Notes under the pieces: generated by a model
Told to the model about the DNA's origin: nothing
The model's input: the letters and a program-made list of their open reading frames with translations, nothing else
Databases searched by the model: none
Part shown: positions 1 to 8,180 of the stretch, in pieces
Position numbering within the stretch: position 1 is the first letter of the stretch
How the letters are laid out: each line of letters begins with the position of its first letter
Position numbers and translations under genes: made by a program
NCBI GenBank assembly: GCA_038203525.1
Contig: JBBRDW010000001.1
Span: 1 to 64,000, forward strand
Reading direction: 5' to 3'
Origin: Limnovirga sp038203525
GTDB taxonomy: Bacteria > Bacteroidota > Bacteroidia > Chitinophagales > Chitinophagaceae
Length of the DNA: 64,000 nucleotides

Positions 1-123
1 ACGGTCGGCCTTATCAGTTAATCCATTTTCTCTTTCACGGATTTCAAAAACAGATTTACGAAGGTCGCGGTTCCATTCCAATGCATTCATGCTAAGGTCT
101 AAATGGGCGTCTATTATAAACAT
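1..123 (-). CDS. Membrane dipeptidase (peptidase M19), N-terminal part
   Basis: The window begins inside this gene, so only the first 41 codons are present, starting at the ATG at 121-123. They read MFIIDAHLDLSMNALEWNRD followed by a charged stretch ending DKADR. The HLD at residues 7-9 matches the His-x-Asp zinc ligands that open the TIM barrel of renal-dipeptidase-like M19 enzymes, which hydrolyse dipeptides. Bacteroidota members of the family share the IDAHLDLSMNALEWNRD opening, by recall. No signal peptide is visible, so it is probably cytoplasmic. The rest lies outside the window. Confidence 0.8.
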   Translation of the reverse strand, partial: MFIIDAHLDLSMNALEWNRDLRKSVFEIRERENGLTDKADR

Positions 124-160
124 GGTAATTAGGTAATTTTAAAGTGTAGAAATAAGTACA

Positions 161-217
161 TTTTGTTGCCCGTCTTTTGCACTACTATTAAGCTTTCGTT
201 GCGTCGCACTCTTGTAC
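161..217 (+). repeat. Single L arm of the dispersed repeat
   Basis: T-run and degenerate outer box GCCCGTC at 168-174, a spacer of exactly 25 bases, then a perfect core GTTGCGTCGCACTCTTGTAC at 198-217. It lies between the start of the dipeptidase and the end of the D-threonine aldolase gene. Nothing else is recognisable in the remaining 100 bases of this gap. Confidence 0.9.
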
Positions 218-318
218 ATTCGGATCAAAACTGAACGGGGTCTGCACAATTATGATCATTATAATGATACACTATAATCGTTTTCCGCTTCATCCAATAA
301 ATGCCCAAAAATCCTCTT

Positions 319-1458
319 TTAGACATTTATCTTCCTATCCCGTGCAATTACACTCCATTCATCAACGGCATTGTGCGCTTCAATAACAACCGCTCTCTCA
401 TACAGAGCAACAGTTGGGCAAATATGCACAGGCACGCCATACAGCACATCGCCTACTTTAAACAAAGATGCATCAGCAACTTTTGCCACCAAGTGTTCTT
501 CGCTTTGAGAAACCGGTAACACATCCGGCGCATTTAAAAAATACACCCTTGGAAATGGATTTTCGGCCGCAACAGATTTATGGCCAAGGTCAGTTGTAAT
601 CGTTGTTTCATTAACGATTGAAATCACTCTTGTAACTACCAAAGCGGCATAATCAAAAGGCTCATCAGGCATACCATGTTTATAACTCCAATCCCAAAAT
701 ACAAATGTCCCGGGACTGCATTCAACACCCTTTCGCTGTGCGTGTATTGGAAAAGTTGGTGAACCTCCTGCTACAATTTTCAGCGGTAATTTTGAAATAG
801 TTTCAATGGTTTCTGCGAGTATTATCACTTTGCTGTAAGCATCATCCACATTGCGTTTACGCTGGGCAATATCGGTATCCCGTATATGCCCGTCATAAGC
901 ATGCAGGCCAATAATTTTTATTGAGGGCAGCAATTCAACAGCTTCAAATAACTGTCCTGCATGCGATGGAAGAATACCGGTTCTGTTCATGCCGGTATTT
1001 AAATCAATATATAAATCAAGTAATAAATTATCTGCGGTGAAAACATTTGATAAATGTTCCGCTGCATGTATAGTATCTACCAGGCATGAAAATTTTGTTG
1101 AAGGATACCGCTTCACAAGCCGTGCCAGCCGGCTTACTTTAGGACCAACAGGCTGGTAAGCCAATAATACATCCGGTGCATTGATTAATGCCAGCATTTC
1201 TGCTTCGGCTATGGTGGCACATTTAAATTTTGTAATGCCTGCATCTAACATCATCCTGCACACTTCGGCTATTTTATTTGTTTTTACATGCGGACGAAGC
1301 TGCCTAACATCGCCGCCCACCATCGTTTTCAGCAGGCGAATATTTTCAATTACCCGCTCTTTATAAATAACCAGTGCCGGTGAATCAATGGTATCTATAT
1401 TTTTGATATCGTACCAGGTGTTTCCGGTTAAAGGATCAGGAAAAGTTAAATCGTGCAT
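319..1458 (-). CDS. D-threonine aldolase-type PLP enzyme
   Basis: A 379-residue fold-type III PLP enzyme. An alanine-racemase-like TIM barrel (about residues 20-250) carries the Schiff-base lysine K59 in PHVKTNK, plus LHAYDGHI and AGGSPTFP. The C-terminal D-Thr-aldolase-like domain has HICPT near residue 345, where the family binds a divalent metal. The expected reaction is retro-aldol cleavage of D-threonine or another beta-hydroxy-D-amino acid to glycine and an aldehyde. I start it at the ATG at 1458. The frame is open to 1608, but that extension runs through the repeat arm at 1503-1522 and looks non-conserved. The gene is bracketed by an L arm on its 3' side and an R arm on its 5' side. 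A related D-serine dehydratase is the main alternative. Confidence 0.85.
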   Translation of the reverse strand: MHDLTFPDPLTGNTWYDIKNIDTIDSPALVIYKERVIENIRLLKTMVGGDVRQLRPHVKTNKIAEVCRMMLDAGITKFKCATIAEAEMLALINAPDVLLAYQPVGPKVSRLARLVKRYPSTKFSCLVDTIHAAEHLSNVFTADNLLLDLYIDLNTGMNRTGILPSHAGQLFEAVELLPSIKIIGLHAYDGHIRDTDIAQRKRNVDDAYSKVIILAETIETISKLPLKIVAGGSPTFPIHAQRKGVECSPGTFVFWDWSYKHGMPDEPFDYAALVVTRVISIVNETTITTDLGHKSVAAENPFPRVYFLNAPDVLPVSQSEEHLVAKVADASLFKVGDVLYGVPVHICPTVALYERAVVIEAHNAVDEWSVIARDRKINV

Positions 1459-1502
1459 TTTGTAAAGTTGAATGAAATGAAGATGTTTCCCAAAGATAGG
1501 CA

Positions 1503-1550
1503 GTACAAGAGTGCGACGCAACCATGCCGCTATGAAAAACTGAAGACGGA
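1503..1550 (-). repeat. Single R arm of the dispersed repeat
   Basis: Perfect core (reverse complement of GTTGCGTCGCACTCTTGTAC) at 1503-1522, followed by the ATGCCGCTATG-type spacer. The outer GC box and A-run are eroded. It sits in the divergent gap between the D-threonine aldolase and the OmpH-like gene. It partners the L arm at 198 across the aldolase gene. Confidence 0.9.
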
Positions 1551-1639
1551 TACATAAGCCTAACTGTATCTGGTATTTTGTTTTTTTTAACAAATTTTTT
1601 TTCAGCATCCTTTTAACTTCACCGCTTTAAAACCTGTTG

Positions 1640-2236
1640 ATGAAAAAAGCGTTGATAATACTGAATTTTTTGCTGGTGGGCGCTGTAGCATATCTTTTCT
1701 ATTTGCATTACAGCTATATTGAATCTGACAAACATAAACTGGACGATAACAAAGCCGCTGTTCAGAACTCCGTAAAGATTGCCTATTTTGAACTGGATAC
1801 TATTCAGAACAATTATGAATATTATATTGAAGTAAGAGATATTCTTACCAAAAAAGACCAGGCCAATACTGACCAGCTTAATAAAATAAAAAATAATTAC
1901 CTTAATAAAGCTAAAGAATACCAGCAGAAAGGAGCCAACCTTTCTCAAAACGAGCAAAGCCAGTACCAGCAGGTTTTAATGAAGCTACAGAACGACTACC
2001 AGGAAACAGAAAACAATCTATCGCAGGAGATGCAGGCAGCCTCTGCAGAAAAACTACAAGGCGTAAAAATGGCAATACAGGATTTTTTAAAAACCTATTG
2101 TGCCAGCAAAGGTTATGCTTATGTATTTGCTTCAAACGAAAGCGACTACCTTTATTATAAAGATACCATCAGGAATATTACGCCGGACCTGGTCGCGGGT
2201 CTAAATGAAGCATACAAAAAAAGTAAGATCAAGTAA
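1640..2236 (+). CDS. OmpH/Skp-like periplasmic chaperone
   Basis: 198 residues. A hydrophobic N-terminal segment (about 5-25) serves as signal or membrane anchor. It is followed by KIAYFELDTIQNNYEYY, the usual opening of the OmpH/Skp domain, then a long Gln/Lys/Glu-rich stretch (about 60-150) with coiled-coil character. Family members are periplasmic holdases that escort unfolded outer-membrane proteins. I use the ATG at 1640; a TTG directly before it is possible. A strong terminator follows at 2262, so it is probably monocistronic. The fold assignment is good, but the exact client role is inferred. Confidence 0.8.
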   Translation: MKKALIILNFLLVGAVAYLFYLHYSYIESDKHKLDDNKAAVQNSVKIAYFELDTIQNNYEYYIEVRDILTKKDQANTDQLNKIKNNYLNKAKEYQQKGANLSQNEQSQYQQVLMKLQNDYQETENNLSQEMQAASAEKLQGVKMAIQDFLKTYCASKGYAYVFASNESDYLYYKDTIRNITPDLVAGLNEAYKKSKIK

Positions 2237-2261
2237 ACTTCAAACATATTTTATATCTTCA

Positions 2262-2292
2262 AACCCCGTTGTAAAAATCAACGGGGTTTTTT
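2262..2292 (+). terminator. Rho-independent terminator after the OmpH-like gene
   Basis: AACCCCGTTG, a 7-base loop, CAACGGGGTT and then a T-run: a perfect 10-base stem 25 bases after the stop codon. No repeat arm is present in this gap. Confidence 0.9.
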
Positions 2293-2345
2293 ATAAATAA
2301 TGGCTATGGTATTTGCCCGGCAATAGCCTTAAAACAAAAAGAACA

Positions 2346-3782
2346 ATGTCTGAGAATTCCACTTCCTTTAAACCATCGCTGGGCCTAATGGATGCAACCA
2401 TGATTGTTGCCGGCAGCATGATAGGTTCGGGTATTTTTATTGTAAGCGCCGATATGTTGAAAGACCTCGGAGGTTCGGGCTGGCTCATACTCGCATGGGG
2501 CCTTACGGGGTTTATGACGCTTACCGCAGCCATGAGCTATGGCGAACTAAGTGCCATGTTTCCTAAAGCCGGCGGTCAATATGTTTATCTTAAAGAAGCT
2601 TATAACCCATTGATCGCTTTTTTATATGGGTGGAGTTTTTTCGCTGTTATACAAACCGGCACGATGGCCGCTGTGGGCGTTGCTTTCAGCAAGTTTGCAG
2701 GGTATTTTTTTCCTGTATTAGAACTTAAAGACGAGAATATTCTGTTTACACTCGGCGCATTTAAAATTTACCCGGCTCAGTTGCTTTCCATTCTGCTACT
2801 TATGTTTTTAACTTACACCAATACCAAAGGACTAAAAGGAGGAAAGTGGATACAAAATATTTTTACTTCCACCAAGCTGCTCGCATTGTTTGGACTTATT
2901 GTCTTTGGTTTTTTTGCAGCCAAAGCAGAAATATGGAACATGAACTGGAGCGATGCGTGGAGCATGGCGAAAGCTACCAAAACAAGCACACCAAACGGTA
3001 CGGATATCATTTCCTGGCAGCCGGTAATGGGTGCAGCAATGTTGGGCGCAATGTCCACCGCCATGGTGGGTTCCATCTTCAGCAGCGATGCATGGAACAA
3101 TGTAACTTTCATAGCAGGCGAAATAAAAAACCCGCAGAAAAATATTGGCCTGAGCCTGTTCCTTGGAACCTTGATTGTTACCGTCATCTACATCTCCTGC
3201 AACCTGATGTACCTTGCCGTATTGCCGGTTAATGATATTGCCTACGCCCCAGAAAATCGGGTAGCTGTAGCTGCGGCAAATACTATTTTTGGAAGCATTG
3301 GCACCTACGTTATAGCTGTTCTTATTATGATCTCCACTTTTGGTTGTAACAATGGGCTTATCATTGCTGGTGCAAGGGTTTATTATACTATGGCAAAAGA
3401 CGGCGTATTTTTTAAACAAGCCGGTACACTAAATAAAAATGGTGTACCTGCATGGTCGCTATGGGCGCAGTTTGTGGTAGCTTCTATACTTTGCCTAAGT
3501 GGCAAGTATGGCGATCTACTCGATATGGTTTCTTTTGTGGTAGTAATTTTTTACGTACTCACCATCGTGGGAATTTTTATTTTAAGAAAAAAAATGCCCA
3601 ATGCAGACAGACCTTATAGAGCATTTGGTTACCCGGTACTCCCCGCCATTTATATTGTAATGGGTATAGCTTTTTGCACGCTTCTTATATTTTTTAAAAG
3701 CGATTATACCTGGCCGGGGCTCATCATCACATTAATTGGCATTCCACTTTATTATATTGCAGTTGCAAATAAGGCAAAGTAG
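2346..3782 (+). CDS. APC-superfamily amino acid permease
   Basis: 478 residues with about 12 hydrophobic segments. The first helix carries GSMIGSGIFIV, the broken-helix substrate site of LeuT-fold APC transporters. PKAGGQYVYLKEAYNP follows helix 2, and near residue 410 there is RKKMPNADRPYRAFGYP, a signature of the LAT/YjeM-like branch. It should be an inner-membrane amino acid transporter, probably an antiporter or proton symporter; the substrate cannot be read. I chose the ATG at 2346 (MSENSTSFKPSLGL), since the upstream TTG at 2313 would add non-conserved residues. A repeat arm begins three bases after the stop codon. Confidence 0.9.
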   Translation: MSENSTSFKPSLGLMDATMIVAGSMIGSGIFIVSADMLKDLGGSGWLILAWGLTGFMTLTAAMSYGELSAMFPKAGGQYVYLKEAYNPLIAFLYGWSFFAVIQTGTMAAVGVAFSKFAGYFFPVLELKDENILFTLGAFKIYPAQLLSILLLMFLTYTNTKGLKGGKWIQNIFTSTKLLALFGLIVFGFFAAKAEIWNMNWSDAWSMAKATKTSTPNGTDIISWQPVMGAAMLGAMSTAMVGSIFSSDAWNNVTFIAGEIKNPQKNIGLSLFLGTLIVTVIYISCNLMYLAVLPVNDIAYAPENRVAVAAANTIFGSIGTYVIAVLIMISTFGCNNGLIIAGARVYYTMAKDGVFFKQAGTLNKNGVPAWSLWAQFVVASILCLSGKYGDLLDMVSFVVVIFYVLTIVGIFILRKKMPNADRPYRAFGYPVLPAIYIVMGIAFCTLLIFFKSDYTWPGLIITLIGIPLYYIAVANKAK

Positions 3783-3784
3783 TG

Positions 3785-3842
3785 TTTTTTGAGCCCGGCA
3801 GCAGTACATAAATGTATCACCTGTTGCGTCGCACACTTGTAC
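3785..3842 (+). repeat. Single L arm of the dispersed repeat
   Basis: T-run and GAGCCCGGC at 3785-3799, a 25-base spacer, and core GTTGCGTCGCACACTTGTAC at 3823-3842 with one change (ACTC to ACAC). It starts three bases after the permease stop codon and lies upstream of the heptose kinase gene. Confidence 0.9.
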
Positions 3843-3896
3843 TTCAGTAATTTATTGGCGCTTTTAACAGCCGGTACCTGTCAATAAAACAGAACT

Positions 3897-4883
3897 ATGA
3901 ATTTCGAAAAAATATTTAAAGATTTTACCAGCCTCAAAGTTGCCGTTATTGGCGATGTTATGCTCGACACCTACTGGTGGGGAAAGGTAGACCGTATTTC
4001 CCCTGAGGCCCCCGTACCCGTTGTAGCAATGGATAAAAAAGAACAACGTATAGGTGGTGCCGGTAATGTTGCATTGAACACAGTATCTCTCGGTGCAGAA
4101 ACCACGTTATTCTCCGTAACAGGCGACGATGAAGATGCAGAAATACTTATGAGCTTGCTTCAGGCAGAACATATAGATACAAAATACATCATCAAAAGCA
4201 GTGAACGCATTACCACCAATAAGATACGCATCATTAGCCGTAACCAGCAAATGCTGCGCCTCGATGCAGAAATTATCAGCAATATATCCAGCGAAGATGA
4301 ACAGCTGCTGTACAATAATTTCACTTCTTTTGCAAAGCGTTATCAGCCCGCCCTTGTTATCTTCGAAGACTACAACAAAGGCGTACTAACAGAAAGCCTC
4401 ATCAACAAATTAACAGCTTATTGCAAAGAAAACGGCATTGTAACAACAGTAGATCCCAAGCGAAAAAATTTCTTTTCCTTTAAAGGCGTAGATATTTTTA
4501 AGCCCAATCTCAAAGAGGTAAAAGATGGCCTCAATATGCTTTTCGAAGAAGTAACTGAGCAAACCCTAAAAAACATTCACCAGGAGCTGCACGCCATTTT
4601 AAACCACCGCATTTCGCTGATCACACTTTCCGAGAAAGGCGTTTATATTCAGAAAGGTAATTTCACGAAAATTATTCCCTCGCACAGGCGCAATATAGCC
4701 GATGTAAGTGGCGCCGGCGATACTGTAATTGCCGTGGCCTCATTGGTATACGCCTCCACAAAAGATATTACCCTCGCTGCACAGGTAGCCAACCTTGCCG
4801 GCGGGCTCGTATGTGAGGAAGTAGGTACCGTGGCTGTTAATAAAGAAAAGCTCCTCCAGGAATGTAAGCTGCTGATTGAGTAA
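3897..4883 (+). CDS. rfaE1: D-glycero-beta-D-manno-heptose-7-phosphate kinase
   Basis: 328 residues, PfkB/ribokinase fold. The N-terminus reads FKDFTSLKVAVIGDVMLD then YWWGKVDRISPEAPVPV and GGAGNVALN, the sugar-binding signature of HldE domain I. The C-terminal DVSGAGDTV at about 269-277 holds the anion hole and catalytic Asp275. It phosphorylates heptose-7-phosphate at C1 in ADP-heptose synthesis for lipopolysaccharide core. It is a stand-alone kinase: the nucleotidyltransferase half of enterobacterial HldE (about 475 residues) is missing, so the adenylyltransferase must be encoded elsewhere. The ATG at 3897 fits the family start. It is flanked by an L arm upstream and a decayed R arm downstream. 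Confidence 0.9.
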   Translation: MNFEKIFKDFTSLKVAVIGDVMLDTYWWGKVDRISPEAPVPVVAMDKKEQRIGGAGNVALNTVSLGAETTLFSVTGDDEDAEILMSLLQAEHIDTKYIIKSSERITTNKIRIISRNQQMLRLDAEIISNISSEDEQLLYNNFTSFAKRYQPALVIFEDYNKGVLTESLINKLTAYCKENGIVTTVDPKRKNFFSFKGVDIFKPNLKEVKDGLNMLFEEVTEQTLKNIHQELHAILNHRISLITLSEKGVYIQKGNFTKIIPSHRRNIADVSGAGDTVIAVASLVYASTKDITLAAQVANLAGGLVCEEVGTVAVNKEKLLQECKLLIE

Positions 4884-4884
4884 G

Positions 4885-5043
4885 GATTTTTAGAGCCCCG
4901 TGGTTTGCGGATCCGGGTGCTCAGCGGAGCCGAAACATTGTTTTTCGCAACATCTTAGTTCGGCCTTGTCTAATACTACTCTGAACGTACAGGCCTGCCA
5001 CGCCAGTAAAACTAATAGTAGTAAATCACCCGACCCAAAAAAA
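4885..5043. repeat. Decayed copy of the dispersed repeat
   Basis: The right half still reads GTACAGGCCTGCCACGCC at 4987-5004, then a spacer of exactly 25 bases, the box CCGACCC (5030-5036) and an A-run (5037-5043). This is the R-arm architecture with mutations. The left half keeps only a T-run and GAGCCCCG (4886-4900). Core identity to the R arm is about 13 of 19. The preserved spacing is the main evidence. Confidence 0.5.
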
Positions 5044-5112
5044 TACACCAGAAATTTATTTACCTTTTATCAATTTGAAACCAAAAGAAAGGTATTGTTA
5101 TCTTGCAGCAGC

Positions 5113-6198
5113 ATGACAGGCATTACCGATATAACACTTACGCAGTTTCGTAATTATTCTTTAGAAAGCTTTCATTTTTCGGAACGCATTGTTAGCATCA
5201 GTGGCAAAAACGGATCGGGCAAAACAAACCTTCTTGATGCCGTATATTTTCTATGCTTTACAAAAAGCTATTTTTCAAGGCCCGATGTGCAAAGCGTTAG
5301 CCTTGGCAGTAAAGGATTCAGGATTGAAGGAAAAGCCACGAACAATAAAGTGGCGCAAAAACTTGTATGTATTTTGCGGGAAAACAACCGCAAAGAATTT
5401 TTGATAGACAATGAGGCGTACAAAAAATTTTCGGCGCATATAGGTAAATACACCTGTGTAATGATTGCACCAGATGATGTGGAATTGATAACCGGCAGCA
5501 GCGAAACGAGAAGAAATTTTATAGACACCATTCTTGCGCAGCTTGATGCTGCCTATCTGCAGCACCTCATCAACTATAAAAAAATTCTTGATCAGCGAAA
5601 CAGCTTTTTAAAAGCAGCATCAGAACGCGGCAGTTATGATAGCACTTTACTGGAAACAATTGACGAACAGCTTATAAAAAACGGCGAATATATTTTTACT
5701 GTAAGGAAGCATTTTATGAAAAACTTTCTGCCCAAAGTGCTGGCAGAATATAAGGCCATCGCGGGCAGTACGGACGGTGTTTTAATAAACTATTTCAGCC
5801 AGCTGCACCAGGTGAGTTTTAAAGAATTGATGTTGCAAAACCGGCAGCGCGACCTGCACCTTCAGCGCACGGGAACCGGTATTCACAAAGACGATCTGGA
5901 GATACAGATGAACGAACTGGCTTTTAAAAATATGGCATCGCAGGGGCAAAGAAAAAGCCTTTTGTTTGCATTAAAACTGGCTGAGTTTGCCATACTTAAA
6001 GAGCAAAAAGGTTTTGCTCCCATTCTTTTGTTAGACGATGTTTTTGAAAAACTCGATGCCACCCGAATGCAAAACCTGTTGCACAAAGTATGTGTTGCAG
6101 AAAATGGCCAGGTATTTATAACTGATACCCACAAAGACAGACTGACAAAGGCTTTCGAAGCTTTAAATACGCCTTACCAATTAATAGAATTAGGCTGA
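5113..6198 (+). CDS. recF: DNA replication/repair protein RecF
   Basis: 361 residues, the usual RecF length. Walker A is GKNGSGKT at residues 31-38. The ABC-type signature region is MASQGQRKSLLFALKLAEF and Walker B is LLLDDVFEKLD near residue 305, followed by ITDTHKDRL. RecF is an SMC-like ATPase that helps load RecA at gaps with RecO and RecR. The frame is open upstream to about 4900, but those codons cover the decayed repeat and are not RecF-like. The ATG at 5113 gives MTGITDITLTQFRNYSLESF, the normal start. A complete repeat element follows 18 bases after the stop. Confidence 0.95.
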   Translation: MTGITDITLTQFRNYSLESFHFSERIVSISGKNGSGKTNLLDAVYFLCFTKSYFSRPDVQSVSLGSKGFRIEGKATNNKVAQKLVCILRENNRKEFLIDNEAYKKFSAHIGKYTCVMIAPDDVELITGSSETRRNFIDTILAQLDAAYLQHLINYKKILDQRNSFLKAASERGSYDSTLLETIDEQLIKNGEYIFTVRKHFMKNFLPKVLAEYKAIAGSTDGVLINYFSQLHQVSFKELMLQNRQRDLHLQRTGTGIHKDDLEIQMNELAFKNMASQGQRKSLLFALKLAEFAILKEQKGFAPILLLDDVFEKLDATRMQNLLHKVCVAENGQVFITDTHKDRLTKAFEALNTPYQLIELG

Positions 6199-6215
6199 TA
6201 TTTGCTGTTATAATG

Positions 6216-6413
6216 TACCGGGCTGAGGTACCTCTATTTAGCTTTACTTGCGTCGCACTCTTGTACGTTCGGAACAGCATTGAGCAAGCTGCGAGCCTTT
6301 AGCTGCGTTCAAAAATAAGAGGTAGAAGCCGAAGCTAAAAGCTCATAGCTGGTTTGCAGTACAAGAGTGCGACGCAACGAAGACGCTATGAAAAATAAAT
6401 GCCGGGCTCAAAA
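6216..6413. repeat. Complete L-loop-R repeat element
   Basis: Left box ACCGGGC (6217-6223), 25-base spacer, core at 6248-6266; right core at 6359-6378, 24-base spacer, GCCGGGC (6401-6407) and TCAAAA. The loop of about 92 bases contains GTTCGGAAC near its left end and GAAGCTAAAAGCTCATAGC near its right. It lies between recF and the M1 peptidase. Confidence 0.95.
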
Positions 6414-6444
6414 TAATTTGTATTACCTAAAACAGTGATTGACT

Positions 6445-8157
6445 ATGTATAAAAGAGAAGTTTTGTTTGTGATTTCGCTATTGATTAATGTATTTGGCTT
6501 TGCACAGTTAGGCCAACCAAAAGTAGCGTTTACCCATGCAGATACATTGCGTGGTTCGCTCAACCCCAACAGAACCTGGTGGGATGTGCTGCGTTACGAT
6601 ATTGAAGTGAAACCCGATTTTGAAAGCAAAACGATTGAAGGGAAAACAACCATTTATTTTAAAACTTTAGCTGCAGGATCTAAAATGCAGATTGATCTGC
6701 AACAGCCCCTTGTTATTGACAGTATTCAAACAGAGGATATTTTTTTTCAAAAGAACGCCATTAAAAAAGATACAACGCGTTATCAGTTTACAAGGGAGAA
6801 TAATATCGCCATTGTAAACTTTAATGCACCTTTAGAAAAAGCAATTAAAGGTTTTATAACTATTTATTACCACGGCAAACCCCGCGAAGCGGTAAGGCCG
6901 CCATGGGATGGCGGCTGGATTTGGAGACAGGATTCACTCGGCAGGCCATGGATGAGCGTTGCCTGTCAGGGCCTGGGCGCAAGTGTTTGGTACCCTTGCA
7001 AAGACCACCAAAGCGATGAACCGGATAGCGGTGCATTACTTTCTATAACAGTTCCCGATACACTAATGGCTGTTGGCAACGGAAGACTGGTAAACAAAAC
7101 TGCCGCCAATGGCTTGGCTACTTATTCTTGGCAGGTAAAAGACCCAATCAACAATTACAACATTATTCCCTACATAGGTAAATATGTAAACTGGAGCGAT
7201 ACACTAAAGGGCGAAAAAGGTACACTCGATCTTAATTACTGGGTGCTGGATTATAACTTAGAAAAAGCCCAAAAACAATTTACTGATGTAAAGCGCATGC
7301 TGCGTGCATTTGAATACTGGTTTGGCCCCTACCCTTTTTATGAAGATGGCTATAAACTGGTGGAAGCACCACACCTTGGCATGGAGCATCAAAGTGCAAT
7401 TGCCTATGGCAACGGTTTCCAAAACGGCTACCGCGGCAATGATCTTTCCGGCACGGGCTGGGGACTGAAATGGGATTTTATTATTGTGCACGAAAGTGGC
7501 CACGAATGGTTTGCAAATAATATTACCTCAAAAGATATTGCCGATATGTGGCTACACGAAAGTTTTACCAATTACAGCGAAACACTTTTTACGGAATATT
7601 ATTACGGCAAACAAGCCGGCAATGAATACAATTACGGCATTAGAAAAAGAATTGCTAACAAAAACCCGGTTATTTCCAGCTATGGCGTAAACAAAGAATC
7701 TGAAACAGGAGATATGTATTACAAAGGCAGCAACATGATACATACCATTCGCCACGTGATAGATAATGACGAAAAATTCCGCAGCATTCTACGGGGCCTT
7801 AATAAAACATTTTATCACCAGACAGTTACAACCAAGCAGGTGGAAACATTTATAAGCAAAAAGGCTAAGATTGACTTTAGCAAAGTGTTTGACCAATACC
7901 TGCGCAATACTGCCATACCGGAATTGCAATATTATTATTCGCCCGATAAAAAGTTTATAAGCTTTAAGTGGGCCAATTGTGTAAACGGTTTTAAAATGCC
8001 ACTCGTTATGCACGCAAAGAATGTAAAGCTCACCATTTACCCCTCTCAAAAGTGGAAGACCATGAAGCTTACAGGCATTGACTCCACCTTTTTTGATACC
8101 GATTATTTACAAAAGAATTATTATATAGGTACAAAGCAAGTGAGCGCAAAGGGTTAA
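6445..8157 (+). CDS. M1 family zinc metallopeptidase, secreted
   Basis: 570 residues. The N-terminus MYKREVLFVISLLINVFGFAQ is a signal peptide. The M1 N-terminal beta domain follows. LGMEHQS replaces the GAMEN exopeptidase motif, and the catalytic site is HESGH at 349-353 with the third zinc ligand E372 in LHESF. The large C-terminal helical domain of aminopeptidase N is absent, as in many short Bacteroidota M1 proteins. It presumably removes N-terminal residues from peptides in the periplasm or outside. I use the ATG at 6445 rather than the TTG two codons earlier. The next gene starts 23 bases downstream with no repeat in between, so the two may be co-transcribed. Confidence 0.9.
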   Translation: MYKREVLFVISLLINVFGFAQLGQPKVAFTHADTLRGSLNPNRTWWDVLRYDIEVKPDFESKTIEGKTTIYFKTLAAGSKMQIDLQQPLVIDSIQTEDIFFQKNAIKKDTTRYQFTRENNIAIVNFNAPLEKAIKGFITIYYHGKPREAVRPPWDGGWIWRQDSLGRPWMSVACQGLGASVWYPCKDHQSDEPDSGALLSITVPDTLMAVGNGRLVNKTAANGLATYSWQVKDPINNYNIIPYIGKYVNWSDTLKGEKGTLDLNYWVLDYNLEKAQKQFTDVKRMLRAFEYWFGPYPFYEDGYKLVEAPHLGMEHQSAIAYGNGFQNGYRGNDLSGTGWGLKWDFIIVHESGHEWFANNITSKDIADMWLHESFTNYSETLFTEYYYGKQAGNEYNYGIRKRIANKNPVISSYGVNKESETGDMYYKGSNMIHTIRHVIDNDEKFRSILRGLNKTFYHQTVTTKQVETFISKKAKIDFSKVFDQYLRNTAIPELQYYYSPDKKFISFKWANCVNGFKMPLVMHAKNVKLTIYPSQKWKTMKLTGIDSTFFDTDYLQKNYYIGTKQVSAKG

Positions 8158-8180
8158 TTTGCGGAGGGTAAAAAAATTAC

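Noticed and set aside
6216..6413. Whole elements as ordinary rho-independent terminators
   Set aside because: The T-run precedes the GC stem when read from the gene, and the loop is about 100 bases. The element may affect 3' ends but does not have the standard stem-then-U order.
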